From NCBI GenBank assembly GCA_024280135.1, contig JAJRQS010000214.1:1-9159 (forward strand): 9,159 nt of DNA. The letters run 5' to 3'. The first letter of the stretch is position 1; each line of letters begins with the position of its first letter. The notes beneath the pieces are model-generated. The model was not told the origin of the DNA. It did not search any database and saw only the letters and a list, made by a program, of their open reading frames with translations. Made by a program: the position numbers and the translations under genes. Source of the stretch: Bacteroidota bacterium (GTDB taxonomy: Bacteria > Bacteroidota > Bacteroidia > Chitinophagales > Saprospiraceae). Positions 1 to 6,340 of this stretch are shown here, piece by piece.

Positions 1-696
1 AAGGCAGATATACTCCCTAATGGAGGGACGCTAAAAGGTCGCCCTATGAATATGCTAGAAACGATGATTGGCAGTCCAGATGATCTAAGCCCTTATGCTC
101 AAATCCTAAAAAATGGTTTAGTGAGTGCTTATGATACGATAGCCGTTCAAGCCAAAGACCCAACGGGTCCAGGAGTGGGTAAAATGTTTTATGACATGGA
201 TATCATCTTAGCGGATATGAAGGTAACCACTCGTAATCTAAACAGACTCATCAAGACTTCTAATACACATATTGCTACTGTTTTGCAAGATTTAAGTGCT
301 GTAACCACTAATTTAAAGGCCTCCAATGCTGCTATCACCCACATCATGGCTAATACGGAAGGAATCACCCAAAAACTGAATGATGCTGGGCTAGATTCTA
401 CTATCATCGGCGCCAATGCGGCAATCACTACCCTAAAAGAAACCTTGCTTGCTAGCAATAAATTATTAGCTAGCTTTGATGCTTTGGCAAAAAAAGCAAA
501 TTCAGGAGATGGATCTTTGGCTAAGCTGTTAAATGATCCAGAACTGTATCTAAACCTGGCTAAAGTAACTAAAAACACAGACCTGCTGCTGCAAGACTTT
601 CGCTTGAATCCAAAGCGATATGTGAATGTATCCGTATTTGGTAAAAAGCAGAAAAAATATGAGGTTCCTGAAAATGACCCTGCTTTTAAAGATTAG
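1..696 (+). CDS. MCE/MlaD family lipid-transport protein, C-terminal part (5' end outside window)
   Basis: The frame is open from base 1, so the gene starts to the left; 231 residues are visible. The internal ATGs at 46 and 52 are not the likely start, because the frame continues upstream with KADILPNGGTLKGRP. The N-terminal membrane anchor and the MCE beta-domain are therefore mostly missing. What is seen is a long, Ala/Asn/Thr/Leu-rich helical region (about residues 70-165) of the kind that builds MCE tubes. It ends in a tail typical of Bacteroidota MCE proteins: GDGSLAKLLNDPELYLNL, then NPKRYVNVSVFGKKQKK. In the family, such proteins are inner-membrane-anchored, periplasmic substrate-binding parts of Mla-type ABC systems that move phospholipids between membranes. 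The permease and ATPase genes, if present, would be upstream. The tail is charged and ends PENDPAFKD. No terminator is visible before the next gene 63 bp on. Confidence in the family is high; the substrate is inferred. Confidence 0.88.
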   Translation, partial: KADILPNGGTLKGRPMNMLETMIGSPDDLSPYAQILKNGLVSAYDTIAVQAKDPTGPGVGKMFYDMDIILADMKVTTRNLNRLIKTSNTHIATVLQDLSAVTTNLKASNAAITHIMANTEGITQKLNDAGLDSTIIGANAAITTLKETLLASNKLLASFDALAKKANSGDGSLAKLLNDPELYLNLAKVTKNTDLLLQDFRLNPKRYVNVSVFGKKQKKYEVPENDPAFKD

Positions 697-759
697 CATA
701 ATAGTTGTATTAATTATTCGTACGATTAAATAGCCTTAAAACAAAAGGAAGTAAGTTAC

Positions 760-1929
760 ATGAACACACCTACGAAAAGTAAAAAGAAAGTATATTTTCC
801 CAATCTTGATGGTCTGCGATTTATTGCAGCATTATTGGTCATTATTCATCACATTGAGATGAGTAAAAAAGAAATGGGTCTTTCGCATGTCTTTGGTTCT
901 AGTGTCTTTGGAGAATATCAAATTGGCACATTAGAATCTTTTGTACATGTCATCGGAAAACTAGGCGTGGTCCTTTTCTTTTCCTTGAGTGGTTTTTTGA
1001 TTACTTACCTTTTGATAATTGAAAAGGAACGAACAAATACGGTTGCTATTGGCAAGTTCTATTTACGACGTGTTTTGCGTATCTGGCCTTTATATTTTTT
1101 AATTGTAATATTCGCTTTGTTCATTGCCCCACATATTGATTTCTTGTCTATACCCGAATATCCAATAGAGCAAGTACAATCTCATTTGTGGATAAAGGCG
1201 TTTTTGTTTTTATTCTTTTTACCTAATTTAGTTTTGGTGGGTCTAGGTATCATTCCCTTTGCAGGGCAAACCTGGTCTATCGGAACAGAGGAGCAATTTT
1301 ACTTAATATGGCCTTGGATAGTGAGTCGTTCGAAGAACATTTTAAAACTACTAATCACAATAATAGTTGTCTATGTGCTAGTTTTAGGTTTATTAAGTTC
1401 AAACTTAAGTGAGCATGCTTACTACCATTTAGCGAAGCGATTTTGGAATGCTTTTAATATTGACATCATGGCAATCGGTGGTATTGCTGCCGTCATGGTC
1501 TATAATAAAGCGCCCATTTTAAAAGTACTTTTTACAAAACAAGTACAGTACATTAACTTGGCTGTGATTGCCTTATTAATCGCTTTTGGCGTGCATTTTC
1601 CTTTTTTACACTTTGAGATTTATGGTGTGCTATTCACTTTGATGATAATGAATTTGGCTTCTAACCCTGATTCAGTGCTCAACTTAGAGCATAAGTCATT
1701 AAAATACGCTGGTAAGATTTCTTATGGTTTATACATGTACCATTCACTTGTCATCTTAGTGGTCTTAAAAACTTTGCAAAAGTTTGACATGTACTCTGAC
1801 TACCTACTCTATCCGCTATCTGTTATTTTTTCAGTTATCATAGCTACGCTATCTTATGAGTTTTTTGAGAAGCAGTTTTTGAAATTGAAGAAGAAATTTG
1901 TAGTGGTAGATAGTGGCGCTAAGGTATAG
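760..1929 (+). CDS. Acyltransferase 3 (OafA/YrhL-like) integral membrane O-acyltransferase
   Basis: A 389-residue polytopic membrane protein with many hydrophobic segments and a Lys-rich cytoplasmic N-terminus and C-terminus. Acyltransferase-3 hallmarks occur in order: FPNLDGLRFIAALLVIIHH (residues 13-31, with the conserved R20 and H30/H31), LFFSLSGFLITYLL (72-85), FYLRRVLRIWPLY (100-112), and TWSIGTEEQFYLIWPW, the family's TWSxxxEEQFYL motif with Gly-Thr where Ser-Val is usual. Members transfer acetyl or other acyl groups to extracytoplasmic sugars such as O-antigen, exopolysaccharide or peptidoglycan; the acceptor cannot be read from the sequence. Length matches the stand-alone family without an SGNH domain. 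The ATG is preceded by AAAGGAA at 744-750, nine bases upstream, a fair ribosome binding site for this phylum. No glycan-synthesis genes are adjacent, so the partner pathway is unknown. It converges on the next gene, with only 13 bp between stop codons. Confidence 0.9.
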   Translation: MNTPTKSKKKVYFPNLDGLRFIAALLVIIHHIEMSKKEMGLSHVFGSSVFGEYQIGTLESFVHVIGKLGVVLFFSLSGFLITYLLIIEKERTNTVAIGKFYLRRVLRIWPLYFLIVIFALFIAPHIDFLSIPEYPIEQVQSHLWIKAFLFLFFLPNLVLVGLGIIPFAGQTWSIGTEEQFYLIWPWIVSRSKNILKLLITIIVVYVLVLGLLSSNLSEHAYYHLAKRFWNAFNIDIMAIGGIAAVMVYNKAPILKVLFTKQVQYINLAVIALLIAFGVHFPFLHFEIYGVLFTLMIMNLASNPDSVLNLEHKSLKYAGKISYGLYMYHSLVILVVLKTLQKFDMYSDYLLYPLSVIFSVIIATLSYEFFEKQFLKLKKKFVVVDSGAKV

Positions 1930-1942
1930 TCGAAATCTATTC

Positions 1943-3871
1943 TTACTCTTTTTTTGCAAGGCGTTCAATAAGCCGCCCCGTTATCTGAAGAAAATTTCGT
2001 TCGGTGACAATCCCAACTAATTCTTGATTGTCCACTACAGGTAGGCTTCCAATATTTCTATCTTTCATTATTTTGATGGCGTCTAAGACAGAAGTGTTCA
2101 TGGAGATAGTAATAGGATCTTTAATCATTACTTCGCCATTAGTAGCATCAGGACTTTCTAATACTTTTCCTTTTTCTGCAAAGTATCTTAGTAAGATCCT
2201 AGACGTCAAAAGACCTACTAAATGACCGTTCTTATCTTCAATGGGTAAGTATCGAATCTTTGACCAATTCATAATTTCAGCAGAGACTTCAACCAAATCC
2301 TCGCTATGCGCGGTCACCAGATCCGTAGTCATGTAATCTCTAATTTTTAATTTTCCAGGTTGATAAGCTTTCAGATCTTCGGGTGTTGGAATGGCCCAAT
2401 CTTGTAAGGGCAATTTAGCTTTTTGATTTCGAATCATACAACATGTGATGGTTGAGAGTGCTTCGTCAGAAGATACTTTTTCAATCAACTTCGTATAAGA
2501 TCTAAGCTGCCACCTTGCCCCCGTAGCATGCGCTTTCACTCGGTCCTTGATAATTCCAATATAATTATCGATGTCTTTTTCCGCTACTTTTTGCTTTCGC
2601 AAACCCGCTTCTGCCAAAGGCAATAATTCATTCAATATTAAATCTTGCGAAGTATGTTTACTATCTCCAAACCAATTAAATTTAGAATCCATACCATATC
2701 GAGAAGCTTTCGTAAAATTATCATGAACGTCCGCAAAAGAAACTTCTTTTGTAATATCATCAATCGATTCTGAAAGACCAATCATAGCACCCAACCAAAA
2801 GGCAGCATTGGCCGTTTCATCAGCCACTGTTGGGCCAGCAGGAATAACTCTATTCTCAATTCTTAAGTGTGGTTTGTTTGTATCACTTATACCGTAACAA
2901 GGTCTGTTCCAGCGATAAACTGTTGAATTGTGCACCTGTAGGGCATCAAGATTTGGTATCTTTCCTTCCTTTATTTTTTGAATAGAATGCTCTACTTGAT
3001 CTGCCGCTAGCAAGGATCTAAATCTGGCTACATCCTCTCTATAAATTTCCAAAATAGAATTCTGTAACCAACCTGTACCAAAGTGCACCCTTGAACTATA
3101 TTGTCGCATGTGCTTAGCAGACTTCCTCGTATCAATTGCTTGTTGGAACATAGCTATTCGGCTTTCATGCCAAAGTCTTTTTCCAAAGACCAAGGGGGAA
3201 TTTGCAGAAACAGCAATCACAGGCCCTGTCAATGCTTGGGCTATATTATATAACTTGGCAAATTCTTTTGGACGAACTTGTAGATGAACTTGAAAACTAG
3301 TATTAACGGCTTCTAGTAATGGAGAATCATGAGCCAATTTTAATTCATCTATACCTGAGAGATTTAGTTGAAAATGATTACCCTTTAATTGCTCTGCAAT
3401 AGCTTCCATCAGTTCTTTGTAACGCTGTACAGGATACAAATTATCAATATGTAAATCTGCTTTACGCAAGGTCGGTAATATCCCCGTCAATACTGTCGTT
3501 GCACCATAAGATGCTAAAATTTTGTTGGTGATGCGCTGTTGTTCTATATTCTCTGCTTCCATTTCGCTAAAGCAAGTACCTGTAAAAACCCTAGGACTAA
3601 GATTGGTTTCAAGATTAAACTTACCCAATTCAGAGCCCATCCATTTATAGGGCTTCATCTCTTCTAAGACTTGTTCGGCGATGAGTGCGGGACGATAAGT
3701 TTCTTGATCCACCATGACCATTTCTTGCTCAGCCCCAATACGCATGATATCTGTTTCAAACCAGTCATTATCGAGCATGTATTCCATTGCCCGAATATCA
3801 TCTAATAGTCTCTTAGAAAATGCTCTTCTCTTTGCTGGATCTGAAAACCCTGAAACCCTTTGCTCCCCCAT
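1943..3871 (-). CDS. Glutamate-cysteine ligase-like (GCS2/YbdK-type) protein with C-terminal CBS pair
   Basis: A 642-residue soluble protein. Residues about 40-430 resemble the GCS2/carboxylate-amine ligase fold. IGAEQE (45-50) matches the family's GxExE Mg-ATP-binding strand, KFNLETNLSP (84-93) the ExN strand, and later signatures are HFQLNLSG, NTSFQVHLQV, ISANSPLV-like VSANSPLVFGKRLW and LRIENRVIPAGPTVADE. A linker follows, then two CBS motifs (about 511-566, starting IRDYMTTDLVTAH, and 580-635, containing GSLPVVDNQELVGIVTERN). GCS2 proteins form gamma-glutamyl or related amide bonds using ATP; CBS pairs usually sense adenine nucleotides or SAM. Ligation controlled by energy state is therefore inferred, and the true substrates are unknown. 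The start is ATG at 3871 with no strong Shine-Dalgarno; MGEQRVSGF precedes the Lys/Arg-rich first helix. The upstream gene ends in its own terminator, so this gene is probably transcribed alone. Length is well above the roughly 370-residue stand-alone YbdK family because of the linker and the CBS pair. Confidence 0.85.
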   Translation of the reverse strand: MGEQRVSGFSDPAKRRAFSKRLLDDIRAMEYMLDNDWFETDIMRIGAEQEMVMVDQETYRPALIAEQVLEEMKPYKWMGSELGKFNLETNLSPRVFTGTCFSEMEAENIEQQRITNKILASYGATTVLTGILPTLRKADLHIDNLYPVQRYKELMEAIAEQLKGNHFQLNLSGIDELKLAHDSPLLEAVNTSFQVHLQVRPKEFAKLYNIAQALTGPVIAVSANSPLVFGKRLWHESRIAMFQQAIDTRKSAKHMRQYSSRVHFGTGWLQNSILEIYREDVARFRSLLAADQVEHSIQKIKEGKIPNLDALQVHNSTVYRWNRPCYGISDTNKPHLRIENRVIPAGPTVADETANAAFWLGAMIGLSESIDDITKEVSFADVHDNFTKASRYGMDSKFNWFGDSKHTSQDLILNELLPLAEAGLRKQKVAEKDIDNYIGIIKDRVKAHATGARWQLRSYTKLIEKVSSDEALSTITCCMIRNQKAKLPLQDWAIPTPEDLKAYQPGKLKIRDYMTTDLVTAHSEDLVEVSAEIMNWSKIRYLPIEDKNGHLVGLLTSRILLRYFAEKGKVLESPDATNGEVMIKDPITISMNTSVLDAIKIMKDRNIGSLPVVDNQELVGIVTERNFLQITGRLIERLAKKE

Positions 3872-3923
3872 AATATTCTGATTTTAAACACAAACTCAGT
3901 TATAAATAACAATAGTTACTTAG

Positions 3924-3944
3924 TTTAACCTTTATAAAGTTAAA
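3924..3944. promoter_or_regulatory. Imperfect palindrome upstream of the GCS2-CBS gene
   Basis: The arms TTTAAC and GTTAAA flank the perfect 10-bp palindrome CTTTATAAAG (3930-3939), with one extra C as a bulge. It lies about 55-75 bases upstream of the GCS2-CBS start codon, where an operator or an AT-rich promoter element could sit. No clear TAnnTTTG box was found; TGAGTTTG nearer the gene is only a partial match. AT-rich palindromes arise easily by chance, so this is a weak call. Confidence 0.25.
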
Positions 3945-3993
3945 GGTAGGCAAACTTTCGGAATAATCGACAAAGACAAGAATTTTATTCAAC

Positions 3994-4027
3994 AAAAAAA
4001 AGGCCGCTTTTAAAGCGACCTTTTTTT
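3994..4027 (-). terminator. Rho-independent terminator of the DUF805 gene
   Basis: AGGTCGCTTT pairs with AAAGCGGCCT on the minus strand as a 10-bp stem (4021-4012 with 4010-4001) followed by a run of seven to eight T. Read on the minus strand the only irregular pair is a T-G wobble; on the plus strand the same position would be a C-A mismatch. That favours use by the minus-strand gene whose stop codon lies just upstream at 4049. The nominal one-base loop means the inner A-T pairs open to a larger loop. Confidence 0.8.
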
Positions 4028-4048
4028 CTTTCTACACATCCGCTAGTC

Positions 4049-4410
4049 CTAACTAACTAAATGATCTGCAATGTCATTTGAATTTGGGTTCTTAGGATCA
4101 GGGCCATATTGATTTTTTCCTTTTTCTCCTTCAGTAACCGCCAAAATAAAGTTATACAAAGGAATCAGTAAGAACCAACCACTTTTTCCAACATCATGCA
4201 TCCGTCTGACACCCACTGCAAGCGAAGGTATCAATGTTCCTAATAAATATATTAAGTATATAATCCCAAATATACTAGACAATGTGGTCAGGAAGAATAA
4301 TCCGATCGTTATGACAAATTCACCAAGATAAAATTCCAATATTCTGCACGTCTAGCACGCCCTTTAAAATTAGCATAATCAATTAATACTTTTTTGTACC
4401 ATTCTAACAT
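4049..4410 (-). pseudogene. DUF805 family inner-membrane protein, frameshifted
   Basis: The reading frame of the C-terminal part (GLFFLTTLSSIFGIIYLIYL, then PSLAVGVRRMHDVGKSGWF and NQYGPDPKNP) is open only from a TTG at 4339 and lacks the usual DUF805 N-terminus. That N-terminus is present one frame away: an ATG at 4410 opens MLEWYKKVLIDYANFKGRA, continuing RRAEYWNFILVN, which matches the family start, then hits TAA after NLS. Adding one T to the TTT run at 4316-4318 restores ...FILVNFVITIGLFF... and gives a single 120-residue protein of normal family length with hydrophobic segments and the VRRxHDxGxSGW motif. The sequence thus shows a one-base deletion relative to an intact gene. No classic XXXYYYZ slippery site is at the junction, so programmed frameshifting is unlikely. 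Either it is a recent pseudogene or there is an error in a homopolymer. DUF805 function is unknown; E. coli relatives include YhaH. It has its own candidate promoter and terminator. Confidence 0.82.
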
Positions 4411-4428
4411 AATCAACTGTTTTCATTT

Positions 4429-4459
4429 CAAAATAAACCTATTATAGGCTTCTTGTCAA
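4429..4459 (-). promoter_or_regulatory. Candidate Bacteroidota-type promoter for the DUF805 gene
   Basis: On the minus strand TTG (4459-4457, within TTGAC) is followed after 20 bases by TTATTTTG (4436-4429). This matches the Bacteroidota sigma-ABfr pattern TTG-N19/20-TAnnTTTG at all but one conserved base. The box ends 18 bases before the ATG at 4410, implying a very short leader. It supports 4410 rather than 4339 as the original start. Confidence 0.4.
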
Positions 4460-4504
4460 CGGTAAAGATAGAAAAAAAGGAAATCTGAAAGAGTTTCTTC
4501 TATA

Positions 4505-4661
4505 GTGTATAACATATTGCACAGGTTTTGATATTTTATCACAAAATAATAGTTGTCTTCTTTATTAAAAATCCCCCCACCCTTTGAACAAGGGTGTGAA
4601 TGGTCAACTATTATTTGGAATAAAGAACGGGTCAGTAAAAAAAGTGCAATTTGTTATACAC
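4505..4661. repeat. 157-bp palindromic (MITE-like or structured-RNA) element
   Basis: The ends are an 18-bp inverted repeat with one mismatch: GTGTATAACATATTGCAC at 4505-4522 and GTGCAATTTGTTATACAC at 4644-4661. Inside is a second, perfect 12-bp inverted repeat, AAATAATAGTTG (4544-4555) with CAACTATTATTT (4605-4616). TTTAT/ATAAA (4535-4539 with 4620-4624) can extend it beyond a small internal loop. At the centre CACCCTT/AAGGGTG (4578-4584 with 4590-4596) forms a further hairpin. The element has no reading frame of note. Immediate flanks are CTATA and CTACA, four of five bases alike, which could be a decayed target-site duplication. It may be a non-autonomous mobile element, or DNA for a long structured RNA; the sequence alone does not decide. 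Confidence 0.6.
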
Positions 4662-4728
4662 CTACAGATATCACCTCAATTAAGACATACTTCTTATTAA
4701 GAATCTTAAAAAACCTGTTAATTGAATA

Positions 4729-4917
4729 CTAAGCATTCGACACAATGAGCGGCTCAAAAAGGCTCGCTATTGCTTGCACCGTTTCTGGTTCAACTGGTGG
4801 AGCTGGCTGCCCAATAAAACTGATACTAAAGAAGAATAAAAGTAATAATTCTAAAAAAACATTATTAGAAAACAACCTAATAAGTAAGATAATTAATATA
4901 GGATCTATGAGCGACAT
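4729..4917 (-). CDS. Doubtful small hydrophobic/signal-peptide-like reading frame
   Basis: A 62-residue frame starting at ATG 4917, 14 bases past the alanine dehydrogenase terminator on the same strand. It is strongly hydrophobic (DPILIILLIRLF, LELLLLFFFSISFIGQ), then Pro-rich (PAPPVEPE). LLLLFFFSISFIGQ followed by a polar segment resembles a Bacteroidota signal peptide end, so it might be the remnant of a secreted-protein gene. No homologue is recognised, no ribosome binding site or promoter is evident, and AT-rich DNA easily gives Leu/Phe/Ile-rich frames. Likely non-coding or a remnant. Confidence 0.18.
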   Translation of the reverse strand: MSLIDPILIILLIRLFSNNVFLELLLLFFFSISFIGQPAPPVEPETVQAIASLFEPLIVSNA

Positions 4918-4930
4918 AATCAGTAAAATT

Positions 4931-4963
4931 AAAAAGCGGGTATCCTATCAAGATACCCGCTTT
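4931..4963 (-). terminator. Rho-independent terminator of alanine dehydrogenase
   Basis: A perfect 12-bp stem, AAAGCGGGTATC with GATACCCGCTTT (4963-4952 with 4944-4933 on the minus strand), has a 7-base loop and is followed by TTTTTAATTTT in the minus direction. It begins 14 bases after the stop codon at 4978. The plus strand has a poorer T tract (TTTGTCTATTT), so it mainly serves the minus-strand gene. Confidence 0.88.
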
Positions 4964-4977
4964 GTCTATTTAGTAAA

Positions 4978-6093
4978 TTATTTCAGAAAAGTTTCCACAT
5001 CGTGAAGTTTCTTTCTCCAGGCATCTGCTACACCTTTATAAACAATTTTTCCATCAATGATATTTAGCCCTTTCTTTAAAGCTTCATTCTTTTGACAAGC
5101 TTTTTTCCAACCCAAATTCGCTAATTGAATGGCATAAGGCAAAGTAGCATTAGTCAAAGCTAAAGTAGAAGTATAAGGTACGGCCCCCGGCATATTGGCA
5201 ACCGTATAATGTACGACTCCATCAATGATATAAGTAGGTTTAGTGTGTGTTGTAGGTTTGGTGGTTTCAAAGCATCCACCTTGGTCAACTGCCACATCCA
5301 CTAATACGGTACCCGGGCGCATCGTTTTAAGCATCTTTTTGGTAATTAATTTAGGAGCTTTTGCTCCAGGAATTAAAACGGCACCAATAATCAAATCGTG
5401 CGTTTTGACCATTTCTCTAATATTGAACTCACTCGAAAACATGGTCATCACGTTTGCAGGCATCACATCATCCAAATAACGCATTCTGTCCAAGTTAATG
5501 TCCATAATAGTTACTTGACAGCCCAATCCTGCAGCCATTTTAGCCGCCTGTGTACCGACTATTCCTCCTCCCAAAACTAGTACTTTGGCGGGTGGAACAC
5601 CTGGCACACCTCCAAGTAAAATACCACGTCCTTTCTGAGGTTTTTCTAGGTACTTAGCCCCTTCGTGAGTAGCCATACGTCCTGCCACTTCAGACATTGG
5701 AATCAATAAAGGTAGTGAACGATTAGGTAATTCCACGGTCTCATAAGCCAAGCAAGTTGCTTTAGACTTAATCATTGCATCCGTCAAAGCTTTCCCAGAA
5801 GCGAAGTGAAAATAGGTAAATAATAATTGACCTTCTTTGGCAAGCTTATACTCTGACTTGATAGGTTCTTTCACCTTCATTATCATTTCAGCCTTTTTAT
5901 AAACGGCTTCAATAGTGGGTAAAATTTTTGCGCCAGCTTCCTTATAATCCTTATCAGAAAAACCACTGCCTGCGCCAGCTGTTTTTTGGACAAAAACCTT
6001 ATGTCCATGTTTAATAAGTTCGAAAGCACCCGCTGGCGTTAGAGCCACTCTGTTTTCGTTGGTTTTGATTTCTTTAGGTACACCAATGATCAT
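4978..6093 (-). CDS. ald: Alanine dehydrogenase
   Basis: Catalyses the reversible NAD-dependent oxidative deamination of L-alanine to pyruvate and ammonium in the cytoplasm; family members are usually hexamers. Starting at ATG 6093 (MIIGVPKEIKTNENRVALTP) the protein is 371 residues, the family's usual length, and its numbering then places the known active-site residues exactly: R15 and K75 (pyruvate binding), H96 (catalytic) and D270. The Rossmann loop is GGGIVG (175-180), and D198 at the end of the next strand is typical of NAD rather than NADP use. HYTVANMPGAVPYTSTLALT is also characteristic. A frame extension to a TTG at 6102 would add only three residues and is not needed. The gene looks intact. 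It ends in a strong hairpin terminator and stands divergent to the AAA+ gene. A TAnnTTTG box and inverted repeats upstream suggest regulated, single-gene transcription. A pyridine-nucleotide transhydrogenase alpha subunit is related but would be distinguishable by its different motifs. Confidence 0.97.
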   Translation of the reverse strand: MIIGVPKEIKTNENRVALTPAGAFELIKHGHKVFVQKTAGAGSGFSDKDYKEAGAKILPTIEAVYKKAEMIMKVKEPIKSEYKLAKEGQLLFTYFHFASGKALTDAMIKSKATCLAYETVELPNRSLPLLIPMSEVAGRMATHEGAKYLEKPQKGRGILLGGVPGVPPAKVLVLGGGIVGTQAAKMAAGLGCQVTIMDINLDRMRYLDDVMPANVMTMFSSEFNIREMVKTHDLIIGAVLIPGAKAPKLITKKMLKTMRPGTVLVDVAVDQGGCFETTKPTTHTKPTYIIDGVVHYTVANMPGAVPYTSTLALTNATLPYAIQLANLGWKKACQKNEALKKGLNIIDGKIVYKGVADAWRKKLHDVETFLK

Positions 6094-6110
6094 GATGTTC
6101 AATTTTTAGT

Positions 6111-6124
6111 TAGGGTTTTCCCTA
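6111..6124 (-). promoter_or_regulatory. Small hairpin in the ald leader
   Basis: TAGGG-AAAA-CCCTA on the minus strand forms a 5-bp stem with a four-base loop, ending 17 bases before the ald ATG. If transcription starts near 6168 this hairpin would lie in the 5' leader and could affect ribosome access. It is short, and may be incidental. Confidence 0.3.
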
Positions 6125-6168
6125 GGTGATAAATAGGAATAATAAGGCGTATAATTCCTCTTGAAAAA

Positions 6169-6232
6169 TGAAACCAAAGATATACTTTTTGTTAGTATAG
6201 TTGCTCATTTATTTCTAAAGAATTTGGTTTTA
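6169..6232. promoter_or_regulatory. Nested inverted repeats in the ald/AAA+ divergent region (operator candidate)
   Basis: The outer arms AAACCAAA (6171-6178) and TTTGGTTT (6223-6230) are a perfect 8-bp inverted repeat, extendable by one G-T and one T-A pair. Between them TATACT (6181-6186) and AGTATA (6194-6199) form a second 6-bp repeat with a 7-base spacer. The left outer arm overlaps the candidate -7 box of ald and the inner repeat lies just upstream of it, a place where a regulator could control ald. Ald genes elsewhere are often controlled by Lrp/AsnC-type proteins; no such gene is in the window, so that link is speculation. Confidence 0.3.
6175..6182 (-). promoter_or_regulatory. Candidate -7 box of ald (TATCTTTG)
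   Basis: TATCTTTG is an exact match to the Bacteroidota TAnnTTTG element on the minus strand. It lies about 80 bases upstream of the ald ATG, giving a leader of roughly 75 bases. No clear TTG is seen at the -33 distance, which lowers confidence or suggests a need for an activator. Confidence 0.4.
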
Positions 6233-6340
6233 CAAGGGAAAGCTCTGCAACATATTAGGATTTAACAAAATACAAGTCTTAAAGATTGATTTATAGCTCA
6301 AAAAAGGCGTTATTGCGAGTTCGTTTGGTTTCTATAAAAA

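Larger units (their letters stand above)
4411..4977. other. Gene-poor stretch with palindromic element and terminator
   Basis: Between the DUF805 start and the alanine dehydrogenase stop lie, from left to right, the candidate DUF805 promoter, a 157-bp palindromic element, overlapping short palindromes at 4691-4709 (TTCTTATTAAGAA and TTAAGAATCTTAA share bases), a doubtful 62-residue minus-strand reading frame, and the alanine dehydrogenase terminator. No convincing protein-coding gene, tRNA or known riboswitch was recognised. Confidence 0.6.

Noticed and set aside
189..578. 129-residue minus-strand frame inside the MCE gene
   Set aside because: It is the antisense of the well-supported MCE helical region and has no independent features.
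718..725. Palindrome TCGTACGA between the MCE and acyltransferase genes
   Set aside because: Eight bases only, no matching promoter boxes nearby; chance occurrence cannot be excluded.
4312..4330. Programmed -1 frameshift in the DUF805 gene
   Set aside because: The junction reads GTG AAT TTG in the zero frame, which is not a slippery heptamer, and no downstream stem-loop or pseudoknot stands out; a lost T explains it more simply.
4745..5005. 86-residue plus-strand frame (MSGSKRLAIAC...)
   Set aside because: It runs through the ald terminator hairpin and into the antisense of the ald 3' end, has no ribosome binding site, and its composition shows no protein-like domain.
5243..5580. Plus-strand frames of 78 and 60 residues inside ald
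   Set aside because: Antisense of an intact, fully recognised alanine dehydrogenase.
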